A DNA stretch of 64,000 bases from Fusibacter sp. A1 (GTDB lineage: Bacteria > Bacillota > Clostridia > Peptostreptococcales > Acidaminobacteraceae): positions 62,001-126,000 of the forward strand of contig NZ_QQWI01000008.1 of NCBI RefSeq assembly GCF_004125825.1, written 5' to 3'. The position numbers and the translations under genes were made by a program. Positions 25,405 through 33,707 of the stretch are shown here, one piece after another; the stretch's first letter is position 1; each line of letters begins with the position of its first letter. Below the pieces are notes generated by a model. That model did no database searches. It worked only from the letters and a program-made list of their open reading frames with translations, and was not told where the DNA came from.

Positions 25405-25983
25405 ATGAAGGAATTAAAAATTAGTCGAACTACAAAACGAAGAGACCAAAAACATCAGGAGATTTTAACCGCAGCTGCCGATTTGATGGTCCTTCATGGA
25501 TCAGGTTCTGTTTCTTTAGAAGATATTGCAAAACACGCGGATGTGGCAAGAAAGACCATCTACAACCATTTCGAAAACAAAGAGGCGCTTATCAAAGAAA
25601 TGGTCATGCCTGTCTGCGACCATGCCAAAGACTATCTATCGGATGCCAAAGATCTTAAAAAAATCTCTTTAGACCAAATCTGGACCTATTGTCTTGAGCT
25701 GTGGAAAACCGAGTCCTTAAACTCGATCCTGCTAATGAAGCTAAACTCGGATGATTGCACCGAAATAGAAAGCTACAAGCACGGTTTCGTATTTGTATTC
25801 AACCAGTTACTGAGGCTGGTTCCCGAGTATTCCACACTCGATGATAAGCTTATCAAAATCATGGCTAACACCATCTATCAGGTCTACCTGCCTATTTTGG
25901 AAAGCATCCATACCCTCGATGGATATGATCAGATCTTCAGAAACAGCATGACCGGACTGATTAGCTCCATTAAACAAGAATAG
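25405..25983 (+). CDS. TetR/AcrR family transcriptional regulator
   Basis: A 192-residue repressor; helix-turn-helix at residues ~25-55 (VSLEDIAKHADVARKTIYNHFENKEALIKEM). The C-terminal ligand domain shows no recognisable subfamily. It stands alone and is convergent with the 526-residue gene, so its target is not evident. GAGGTG precedes the ATG. Confidence 0.88.
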   Translation: MKELKISRTTKRRDQKHQEILTAAADLMVLHGSGSVSLEDIAKHADVARKTIYNHFENKEALIKEMVMPVCDHAKDYLSDAKDLKKISLDQIWTYCLELWKTESLNSILLMKLNSDDCTEIESYKHGFVFVFNQLLRLVPEYSTLDDKLIKIMANTIYQVYLPILESIHTLDGYDQIFRNSMTGLISSIKQE

Positions 25984-26025
25984 AAACAGCACGCTCAAAG
26001 TGGTATGCCTTAAGCGTGCTGTTTT
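25984..26025. terminator. Bidirectional terminator between convergent genes
   Basis: AAACAGCACGCT (25984-25995) pairs with AGCGTGCTGTTT (26013-26024) around a 17-nt loop. T residues follow on the plus strand and the A run at the left serves the minus strand. Confidence 0.75.
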
Positions 26026-26039
26026 GCTATTTAAACCCA

Positions 26040-27620
26040 TCATACGAGCCTGAGCCTAGGTCTTTCTTTGACATGTCCCTTGTGCAGCCACAAAGGACAA
26101 TGATTGTCACAGTACTCGATTAGGGGCAAAAGCTTATCTTTATCAATTAAACATGTATTTGTGTCTCCTTCGGATAGGCTTTTCGTGATGCTCTTGATGC
26201 TTTGCCCCAGTGAAAAGCACTTCATCATTTCAAACATGAAAAGATCCATACGCTCCCCATCCGGTAAAAGCATACTCAGTTCATGCTCTACCTTTTCAAG
26301 CTCTGGGTGAAAGCTCCAAACGTATCCGTCACAGAAAGCTTCAAACTCCTCTGAATCAAATTTGGAGTATTCCTCAAAAGTCGAATTGTTTTTTATCCTT
26401 TGATAGATTTCAATAAACGTTGACTCGATACCAGGATGATAGATTCTTGCAGATTGAAAGTCATGTCCAACATTTGTCACCGGAAGCAGAGCGAAAAGGG
26501 TGCTGATTCGGTACTCATCCATAAGAACCGACTTGATCCATTTGTCCAAATCATATATTGAAATGACACCGAATTTATAAACGGCAAACTCAATCATTCT
26601 AGCTATTCTAGTGTTAAAACCTATTTGTCTAATCACCCGTTCGTTCATCTGCGCTTTAATCACTTCGGCTACCTCATGTGGAACATACAGGCACGCCTTG
26701 TCTTTTTCTATTAACTCAAAACAAAAGCCCAAGTCGATCAAATCCTCCACAAAGGGGCAAACATGCTCTCTTAACCTATTTTTCACTAAAGCATTGAAGC
26801 ATTTGATATGTCCATCAATCATATAGTGGCAATGCTCAGGTAACTTCGATAAGATATCAGTATGCAGCACTTCAAGCCTTTCAGCACGTTTCAGATTGTC
26901 GACCCCTCTGATACCGCGTCTACTTCCAATCCTCTGAAGCTCAAGATCGGTAAGCTCATTCAGACAGTCATTCAGTGTCTTTCCTTCCTGCATCGGTCTG
27001 TTCTTTCTTAACTTAATCACATCAGGCTCAAGGTCCGAATCACCCCTAGAGTTCATAACTGCGCCTAGGTTCAGCCACTTCGGCATCTTTTTAAACACCT
27101 GCAGGAAACGACTCAAGAATAGACGGACTTCATCTTCTGATTTTAAAGAAGTCACCTGTCCTATGGCATTCACAATCCCCTGCTTATCACCTTCTACCTG
27201 GTAGATAGACAGCAGATGGTCAGTAAGCCTCCTACTGTCAATCCTCATGTCATCGACAAGCTCAGCAAGAGCTTCAACAAGCGGTTCATACCCATCGGCC
27301 CAGTATCCCAGACCGCTGCTTTTAAACCCCTTCCATTCCACCATGCTAGGCTCATCCCGTTCACAATCGCCTCTCTTTGCAATTCCCCTAGAAAACAGAG
27401 CGACATTCTTCACACTCGACTCATAAACAAAATTGCCCGTAGTCAAAAATGTGCGGTTCGTCCGATTGATTTCCTTTACTCTTAACGCAAGCTCCCTATC
27501 TGAAAAATCGACAGCAGCAAGCTCGCGATACTTATCAAAAGCCCAGTCCATATGTACAACGCCGTATTTACATACCAGATACTCCATGAAGCTTGCCAGT
27601 TTTATATCTTGTGCCATCAT
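26040..27620 (-). CDS. Hypothetical protein with two similar winged-helix-like segments
   Basis: I do not recognise this 526-residue soluble protein. It has no signal or membrane segment. Residues ~8-31 (FMEYLVCKYGVVHMDWAFDK) and ~339-361 (MIEFAVYKFGVISIYDLDK) resemble each other and look like the first helices of a small helical domain, so the protein may consist of two related halves. The middle is charged (RKNRPMQEGKTL ... RRGIRG). It ends HCPLWLHKGHVKERPRLRL with a Cys/His cluster (CDNHC). Start ATG 27620 or 27617, after AGGTG. Confidence 0.6.
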   Translation of the reverse strand: MMAQDIKLASFMEYLVCKYGVVHMDWAFDKYRELAAVDFSDRELALRVKEINRTNRTFLTTGNFVYESSVKNVALFSRGIAKRGDCERDEPSMVEWKGFKSSGLGYWADGYEPLVEALAELVDDMRIDSRRLTDHLLSIYQVEGDKQGIVNAIGQVTSLKSEDEVRLFLSRFLQVFKKMPKWLNLGAVMNSRGDSDLEPDVIKLRKNRPMQEGKTLNDCLNELTDLELQRIGSRRGIRGVDNLKRAERLEVLHTDILSKLPEHCHYMIDGHIKCFNALVKNRLREHVCPFVEDLIDLGFCFELIEKDKACLYVPHEVAEVIKAQMNERVIRQIGFNTRIARMIEFAVYKFGVISIYDLDKWIKSVLMDEYRISTLFALLPVTNVGHDFQSARIYHPGIESTFIEIYQRIKNNSTFEEYSKFDSEEFEAFCDGYVWSFHPELEKVEHELSMLLPDGERMDLFMFEMMKCFSLGQSIKSITKSLSEGDTNTCLIDKDKLLPLIEYCDNHCPLWLHKGHVKERPRLRLV

Positions 27621-27775
27621 TTCACCTACTATCCGATTATTTGATTAGTTTCTACCAGTTTCAGTATATCATTTCTTAAGGTGATAGTTTAACCACTGTT
27701 TAATGATAACATTTATCAATTACGGGTATCTATATACTATACGATTGTATTGTATGAAAAAGATTGGTGGTAAAG

Positions 27776-28573
27776 ATGAAAAGACTATGTTTGATACTCG
27801 TATTTTCCTTACTTCTAGCAAGTTGTACCCCAACTGCATCACAAGAAACACCTAGTGAAAACGAAGGTGCTTACTGTCTTGCCTATACACCTCAGGGGCA
27901 AGTGGTTTATGATGCCCATTGGACAGGTGAATACCCACAGATCGAAAAATTTGATGGCGACTATAAGACTGCTACCTTCGCACTAGGATGTTTCTGGGGA
28001 CCAGCAGCTCATTTTGCCGTACTTGACGGCGTACTTAGAACCAGAGTCGGTTACACTGGCGGAACAGGCACTACGCCGTCATACGAAAATCTGGGTAACC
28101 ATATCGAAGTCATCGAAATTGATTATGACCCTGCATTCCTCACCTATGAAGATCTTGTAACCCTCTATTTCACCTATTATGATGCAACCGTGAGAGCATA
28201 TAGTCAGCGGGTAAAGTCTGTGATCTTCTATCGCGACGACGAGGAACAGAGTATAGCCAATAATCTTAAAAAGGAGTTTTCACAATCACAGGGAAAACCC
28301 ATCTTTACAGAAATCGACCCACTGGACGTATTCTATCTTGCCGAAGATAGACATCAACTGAGTTATCTAAAAAAAGAAACCTCGCTCTATGACGAAGTTT
28401 CTCAAATATTCACCACACCCGATAAGCAAATCTTATCCATCCTTGCATCAAAGCTAAACGGATACATTGCAGGTTATGGTAAATCAAAAGATTTAACTGT
28501 ACTACTGCAAAATTCCGGACTATCAGACGCTTCTCAAAACAGAATGAGGGCAATCGTAGATCGGGAAAACTGA
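27776..28573 (+). CDS. msrA: Lipoprotein peptide-methionine (S)-S-oxide reductase MsrA
   Basis: Reduces methionine-S-sulfoxide in proteins. The catalytic block is ATFALGCFWG with the nucleophile Cys, then RVGYTGGTG, NHIEVIEIDYDP and AEDRHQLSYL. The usual GCFWGxE reads GCFWGPA here, while the catalytic Glu of NHIEVI is kept. An N-terminal signal with lipobox LLASC (residues ~13-17) predicts attachment to the outer face of the membrane, so it protects surface proteins. ATG 27776 is preferred over the frame start at 27764. No MsrB domain is attached. Confidence 0.88.
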   Translation: MKRLCLILVFSLLLASCTPTASQETPSENEGAYCLAYTPQGQVVYDAHWTGEYPQIEKFDGDYKTATFALGCFWGPAAHFAVLDGVLRTRVGYTGGTGTTPSYENLGNHIEVIEIDYDPAFLTYEDLVTLYFTYYDATVRAYSQRVKSVIFYRDDEEQSIANNLKKEFSQSQGKPIFTEIDPLDVFYLAEDRHQLSYLKKETSLYDEVSQIFTTPDKQILSILASKLNGYIAGYGKSKDLTVLLQNSGLSDASQNRMRAIVDREN

Positions 28574-28624
28574 TCGGATCCCATTCAACCGATAGCTAGT
28601 AAGACCGTTTGTAGTTTTCGCCTA

Positions 28625-28831
28625 CTATCCTCTTGCAGATCGTCTAGTAGAAATACGTGTGAACACTGCTGAAACCACAGCGATTAATAGACAAATGTAT
28701 CCTATCGGAATCAAAAAGAAAGGTTCGATCAAGATACCCTCCTCATTCACAGATGAGCCGATGAGATTGAACATGATAATGCAACTTGCAGCTAGTACTA
28801 GCGCTAACAAACTGACATGGTATTTTTTCAT
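28625..28831 (-). CDS. DUF3955 family small membrane protein
   Basis: A 68-residue protein with two membrane helices. NLIGSSVNEEGILIEPFFLIPIGYI matches the DUF3955 pattern (NiiGs.v...G.L.EPFFLiPig). ATG 28831 follows AAAGGAG; the longer frame from 28849 starts within that site. Function unknown. Confidence 0.75.
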   Translation of the reverse strand: MKKYHVSLLALVLAASCIIMFNLIGSSVNEEGILIEPFFLIPIGYICLLIAVVSAVFTRISTRRSARG

Positions 28832-28964
28832 TTTAGCAACTCCTTTCATTGGTTAAGCCAAGTATACCAATACGAGAGCTAAACATCATTCGAATCAACT
28901 TACATTTGCCTTACACTCTTGTAAGAATCTTTACCGGTTCAGCAAGATAAATGTTATCACACCC

Positions 28965-28993
28965 TTTACAATTAGTGTCTTATACACTATAAT
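28965..28993 (+). promoter_or_regulatory. Promoter of tRNA-Pro
   Basis: TTTACA (28965-28970), a 17-bp spacer and a perfect TATAAT (28988-28993), ending 10 bp before the tRNA. Confidence 0.75.
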
Positions 28994-29003
28994 TATTCAT
29001 TAT

Positions 29004-29080
29004 CGGGGTGTGGCGCAGATTGGTAGCGTGCTTGACTGGGGGTCAAGAGGCCGCAGGTTCAAGTCCTGTCACTCCGACCA
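29004..29080 (+). tRNA. tRNA-Pro (anticodon GGG)
   Basis: 77 nt with encoded CCA. Acceptor CGGGGTG/CACTCCG (one G-U), anticodon stem CTTGA/TCAAG with loop CTGGGGG giving GGG, and T-loop GTTCAAGTC. All arms close. Confidence 0.95.
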
Positions 29081-29081
29081 T

Positions 29082-29120
29082 AAAAAACTAGTATTTCAGT
29101 GATGAGATACTAGTTTTTTG
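29082..29120 (+). terminator. Terminator after tRNA-Pro
   Basis: AAAACTAGTAT (29084-29094) pairs with ATACTAGTTTT (29107-29117) and T residues follow. Confidence 0.8.
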
Positions 29121-29134
29121 TATTAATGCACTTG

Positions 29135-32100
29135 TCATTTGCGTGTATAGCTTTCGATTTGCCATGGGTAGATCACGATGTTTTCTGTAGTGACTATGGT
29201 ACCCTGGTTGTTGATTCTGGAGCCTGCATCCACGTTGTACACGGCTTTATGAATGGTTGTGATGATGATGGATTCGGTGGTTAGCTTTTGTCCGTCGGCA
29301 AGGTCTGTTGTGCCGATGTTGCCAAGTATGGAAACCGTCGTTTGAGCGGTTCTGACCACTCCAGTGTGAATAAAGCAATAAGGTGAGTTTGGATTATTCG
29401 TATAGGCTGCATAGTCAAAGTCAGTAGCAGACCCATACCTTGGGGCCATATAGATATTGTCCTTTATTGCGAAAGAATAGTAGCCTGGATCGACCCTTGT
29501 GCGGGTCACCACCGATATATAAGTGCTTTCTGGACAGTAGGGCGTAATCAGCCTGTTGCTCTCGCTGCAGTAGATCGATTCCTTGTGAATATCATCATAC
29601 TCTGTGGGTTCTGTACCGGGTATGAAGAGTTCGGTGATAACCGTACTGCCTTCAGGGTCTCTATAACTTAGCGGAGTTGGAATCTTACCTGATTTACTGT
29701 CGACTTCCATGGTGACAAGCCCCACCTCTTCATACGATTTGAACCCTTTGTCCGCAAGGTCCTCATGAATGGACTGCATCGCTCCCTTCCAAAACTTAGC
29801 TGCGATTGTGGACCCCTGAGAAAGCGGTACCTGCACATCGTTTCCTATCCAGACGCTCGCAGCGTAGTAGCCTGTATAACCGATAAACCACGCATCGTGT
29901 TTGCTGGATGTCGTACCGGTCTTACCCGCAATGGGGATTCCTTCGTTGTTTTCTCTGATAGCCGCGGTTTTGGCTAGACCTACGCGCGCTCCCGATTGCA
30001 GCATGTCATGCATCAAAAATGCGACATTCTCTTCAACCACAAAGGTCTTTTCTGGAACGTTCTCAAGAATCACCTTTCCGTATTTGTCCGTGACCTTGGT
30101 GAAGGTGATGGTTTCGTTTCGTGTTCCTCCGTTTGCTATCGCACCGTATGCACCTGCCATATCAAGCGGTGTCGTGCCCACCGACATGCCACCTAAGGCG
30201 ACAGCCGATAGATTTCTGTCATGAACCGGTCCTTCGAGGTCGAGCGTCGATATTCCAAACTTTTGCAAGTAAGGTATCAGAAGATCCACTCCAAGACGAT
30301 CAGCAACCTTGACAGCGATTACATTGTTGGACATCTCAATCGCTTCACGCATGGTCATGATACCCCAGTACTTGTATGCCTGATGCTCATACCAGTTCTT
30401 AGGCCATCTTTTACCCTTGTTGTCATAATGGGGCACATCGTCAAATACGGTAGATGTGGTCAATCCACTATCAAGTGCCGGTATATAGACACCTAAGGGT
30501 TTGATTGAAGATCCTGGTTGTCTAGGATTAAGCGCCCTGTTGTACACTCGCTGCCCGGCGATGTTTCTGCCACCCACAAGGGCTCGCAGCTCACCAGTAC
30601 GGTAATCGATCACCACCATCGCAGACTGGGGTTGAATCACACCGGTACTTGAAATATTGTAAAACACCTTATTGATCAGGAGTTCGCCGCTTTCTCCGAT
30701 TGTATAAAAGGTAGGATTGATTTCAAAAAAAGACTTATCAATCACGATATTTCTTCGTCTATCAAAGGACTTGTATTCGTATCCTATTTTTATGGTTTTT
30801 CCTTTAAAAATGTACATCTCCTGGATCGAAACTTTTTCATCGTAGAATTCCTTTGCCCCAAGTAGCCGTGTTTCAAAGGTCGGATCCGATCGATAGGCGT
30901 CTTTAATGAAGAGGTCGATTCCCTTTTCTGTTCCATCCGCATTGAAGACCCTATAAAAGTTGAAGGCCTTGCTGTGTTTTAAAACAAGATTGCCGTCATT
31001 GTCAAAATAGTAATCGTTAGGATTAACAACAAGTTCTGCATTCGCATTGACCAGCGTGTCAAGATCGTTCAGACTGATGATCGACCCGATGACATCGTCA
31101 TTCTCATTTTCTATCAGATGCAGAATGTTTCTGGATTTATCCCTATAGGCTTCAATGACAGGCAAATTAGCCACCGTCCTGAACAATAACCCTTCTTTTT
31201 CTAGCGCCTGCTTTAAAAGGACGATTTCATCTTCTATCATCCATTCCCAATAGTTTTCTTTTAAAAACTTATCCCTTTCGATCAGTCCAAGCTCTGCAAG
31301 TTTATTAAGTGTGTCCGGACCGACGATTCCATCGGTACCCAGACTATATTTTTTTTGAAATGCGACAACAGCACGTCTTGTGGCTGCGTCAAAGGTAGGA
31401 TTGAAATCGTCAGAATTGTACGCGGCTTCCACCTTTTTTTGCAACTCAAGATCAAGTGTCGAATAGATCTGAAGCCCTGCTCCATAGAGCATTCTTTCAG
31501 CCTCTAGCTTTGTAATGTTCTTTTCTTCTATCAGCGCCCCTAACACATCTTCCTTGACCATATCTGCAAAATAAGAAGAGATGTCTTCGTTTCTAAAGGC
31601 TCCCGGTACAAATCGTTCGATGATCTTATAGCTTGTCGCATAGTCTAGCGCATAATCATATTGCTCTTTGGTAATCACGCTATTGGTTTTCATCGCATAT
31701 AACACTACCTTAAAGCGCTCTAGCATGTTCTCATTGAAGACTATCGCATACTCGTCCGCATGCTCGCCAAGCACATAGTGGCCGTCTGTCACATCGTTTT
31801 TATCGATTATCGTAAAGGGCGCATATCTGGAACTGGCCTTAGGAATCCCAGCTAGAATAGCCGCTTCGATGTAGTCTACATCGTCGGCGTCTTTTGAAAA
31901 ATAGCGCTGGGTCGCGGCCTGAATTCCCTGAACATTTGCTCCTAATTCGATTGTGTTTAGATAAGAGGCGATGATCTGTTCCTTTGACAGATGTTCTTCA
32001 AGATCGGTCGCGTAGTGGGCTTCTTTGATTTTTCTGATAAAGCCCTCCTGGCCCTTATCAAATCGAGTATCCGCAAGGTACATGTTCCTTGCATACTGCT

Positions 32101-32524
32101 GTGTGATGGTCGATGTCCCGGAAGGACTTGTATCATTTTTTAGCGCTTCAATCACCGCACCTACCAGTCTGACAAAATTGAAACCATCATGTTCAAAAAA
32201 GGTCTTGTCCTCAACAGCGACAAAGGCATCTATGATGTCCTTATCGATGTCCTCATAGGGTATGATCGTTCTCACTCCGCCGTCAGACACCTTTTCAAAC
32301 TGAACACCGTTGATATCGTAAATCACCGAGTTCTCTTCGAGAAGCTCGTAGATATCGTAATTCGTAATCGGCGGCGTCTCAGCAATAATGCTCTGCACAA
32401 GTTGAAGCACGGTCCCTGCAGCGATCACTCCTAAAACGATTACCAGAAAGAAAGTATAGATTAAAAACATCACCAACCGATTCAACTTTTTCTTTTTCAT
32501 GTTCTTTTTCGTATACTGACTCAT
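29135..32524 (-). CDS. Class A penicillin-binding protein (PBP1A type) with inserted peptidoglycan-binding domain
   Basis: A 1129-residue bifunctional cell-wall synthase. Order: membrane helix (~16-42), GT51 glycosyltransferase (EDKTFFEHDGFN with the catalytic Glu, STITQQYARNMYL), a PG_binding_1-like insert (~365-414: TRRAVVAFQKKYSLG, DGIVGPDTLNKLAELG), a long linker, the transpeptidase (SSIKP = SxxK near 671, SNN near 735, KTGTT near 866) and a ~220-residue C-terminal tail. The insert between the two catalytic domains makes the protein unusually long. It is alone on the minus strand after tRNA-Pro. Confidence 0.92.
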   Translation of the reverse strand: MSQYTKKNMKKKKLNRLVMFLIYTFFLVIVLGVIAAGTVLQLVQSIIAETPPITNYDIYELLEENSVIYDINGVQFEKVSDGGVRTIIPYEDIDKDIIDAFVAVEDKTFFEHDGFNFVRLVGAVIEALKNDTSPSGTSTITQQYARNMYLADTRFDKGQEGFIRKIKEAHYATDLEEHLSKEQIIASYLNTIELGANVQGIQAATQRYFSKDADDVDYIEAAILAGIPKASSRYAPFTIIDKNDVTDGHYVLGEHADEYAIVFNENMLERFKVVLYAMKTNSVITKEQYDYALDYATSYKIIERFVPGAFRNEDISSYFADMVKEDVLGALIEEKNITKLEAERMLYGAGLQIYSTLDLELQKKVEAAYNSDDFNPTFDAATRRAVVAFQKKYSLGTDGIVGPDTLNKLAELGLIERDKFLKENYWEWMIEDEIVLLKQALEKEGLLFRTVANLPVIEAYRDKSRNILHLIENENDDVIGSIISLNDLDTLVNANAELVVNPNDYYFDNDGNLVLKHSKAFNFYRVFNADGTEKGIDLFIKDAYRSDPTFETRLLGAKEFYDEKVSIQEMYIFKGKTIKIGYEYKSFDRRRNIVIDKSFFEINPTFYTIGESGELLINKVFYNISSTGVIQPQSAMVVIDYRTGELRALVGGRNIAGQRVYNRALNPRQPGSSIKPLGVYIPALDSGLTTSTVFDDVPHYDNKGKRWPKNWYEHQAYKYWGIMTMREAIEMSNNVIAVKVADRLGVDLLIPYLQKFGISTLDLEGPVHDRNLSAVALGGMSVGTTPLDMAGAYGAIANGGTRNETITFTKVTDKYGKVILENVPEKTFVVEENVAFLMHDMLQSGARVGLAKTAAIRENNEGIPIAGKTGTTSSKHDAWFIGYTGYYAASVWIGNDVQVPLSQGSTIAAKFWKGAMQSIHEDLADKGFKSYEEVGLVTMEVDSKSGKIPTPLSYRDPEGSTVITELFIPGTEPTEYDDIHKESIYCSESNRLITPYCPESTYISVVTRTRVDPGYYSFAIKDNIYMAPRYGSATDFDYAAYTNNPNSPYCFIHTGVVRTAQTTVSILGNIGTTDLADGQKLTTESIIITTIHKAVYNVDAGSRINNQGTIVTTENIVIYPWQIESYTRK

Positions 32525-32556
32525 TTTTCTCCCCCCTCCGACTAGGCATTAATTCC

Positions 32557-33699
32557 TTATGAAGGTGAATATGTTTTTTCAATCATATCTAAAAACTTAG
32601 TTACAAGAACAGGATTAAAGACGGTTCCGCTGTCTTTAATCAGTATCTCCCTTATTTCATGATGGCTCATGGGCCCACGGTAGGGTCGATTGCTTCTGAG
32701 TGCATCGTACACATCACACACGCTTACCATCTGACTGACGATATTTGTGTTCCAGCGCTCACCAAGATTAGGATAACCAGCACCGTCGTATCTGATATGA
32801 TGCTCAAGCGCCACGAGCATCGTCAGCTTGTTCATCTCGTTCTGTTTACAGATATACTGGGCGCCTCTGATAGGGTGACTCTGAATGATTGCGAGTTCAT
32901 CGTCGTCTAAGCTGCCTTTTTTGTTGAGGATTTCAGAGGATATCGTCATTTTTCCAATGTCGTGCATCAGTGCCGCTAGGGTGATGTCCACAAGGTGTTG
33001 CCCTGTAAACCCCAAGTTATCGGCAAGCTTCATCGTCAGGAGGGCGACATTTGTCGTGTGTACAAAGGTGTATTCATCCTCTGTCTTGATCGACGCCAGA
33101 TATTCCATAGGATTACTGATTTGATTGAAGGTCTTAATAAAATTGACAGCCAAGAACCTTGCCTCTTTCTCATCTGTCTTGGTAAGTTGTTTTGTGAACT
33201 GAATATTGGCATAAAGTGATTTGAGATCAAGCGTTGATTTTTCAAAGATCCTGTCGTAGTCGATCGCTGCATCTTCTCGGATATATTCCTTATCCCAATC
33301 TTCAATCGCCAGTTTTCCCAACCTAATCCGATCGTACTTGCCAAACTCCTTAACCTCCGGCGACACCATCTCTTTAAATACGGCTAACAGCTCTTCCCGA
33401 GTGACCCCTCTTATGAAGGTCAGCCTCTCTATCCCTTTTTTTCTTAACACTTCTACAAAGTTACGGCTCACAGATCCAAGATCAGGAAGCAATCTTGAGT
33501 TTACGACGACCTCTCCGTCTATGATCAGGATCGTTAGCTCCGATTCTGTAAAGAAGATCAACTGGATCGTCTCGTATAGCTTGTCAACGAAGATATCGAT
33601 CTGAGGATGCCCGAGCGTATAGAGCTTGATCGTATTCACCGTCGCTACGATCTCGTGAATGACCTTTTGATTTTCTTGATTGAATGTTCTAATCATCAT
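32557..33699 (-). CDS. HD-GYP domain protein
   Basis: About 380 residues. The C-terminal half is an HD-GYP phosphodiesterase that should cleave c-di-GMP: HTTNVALLTMKLA, LMHDIGKMTI, HPIRGAQYI and HHIRYDGAGYPN keep the metal ligands and the GYP motif. The N-terminal ~110 residues (LYTLGHPQIDIFVDKL ... LLAVFKEMV) resemble the N-terminus of the protein encoded just upstream, so the pair shares a module. I start at ATG 33699 (AGAAGG upstream), 8 bp after the upstream stop. Confidence 0.88.
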   Translation of the reverse strand: MMIRTFNQENQKVIHEIVATVNTIKLYTLGHPQIDIFVDKLYETIQLIFFTESELTILIIDGEVVVNSRLLPDLGSVSRNFVEVLRKKGIERLTFIRGVTREELLAVFKEMVSPEVKEFGKYDRIRLGKLAIEDWDKEYIREDAAIDYDRIFEKSTLDLKSLYANIQFTKQLTKTDEKEARFLAVNFIKTFNQISNPMEYLASIKTEDEYTFVHTTNVALLTMKLADNLGFTGQHLVDITLAALMHDIGKMTISSEILNKKGSLDDDELAIIQSHPIRGAQYICKQNEMNKLTMLVALEHHIRYDGAGYPNLGERWNTNIVSQMVSVCDVYDALRSNRPYRGPMSHHEIREILIKDSGTVFNPVLVTKFLDMIEKTYSPS

Positions 33700-33707
33700 G
33701 CACCTTC

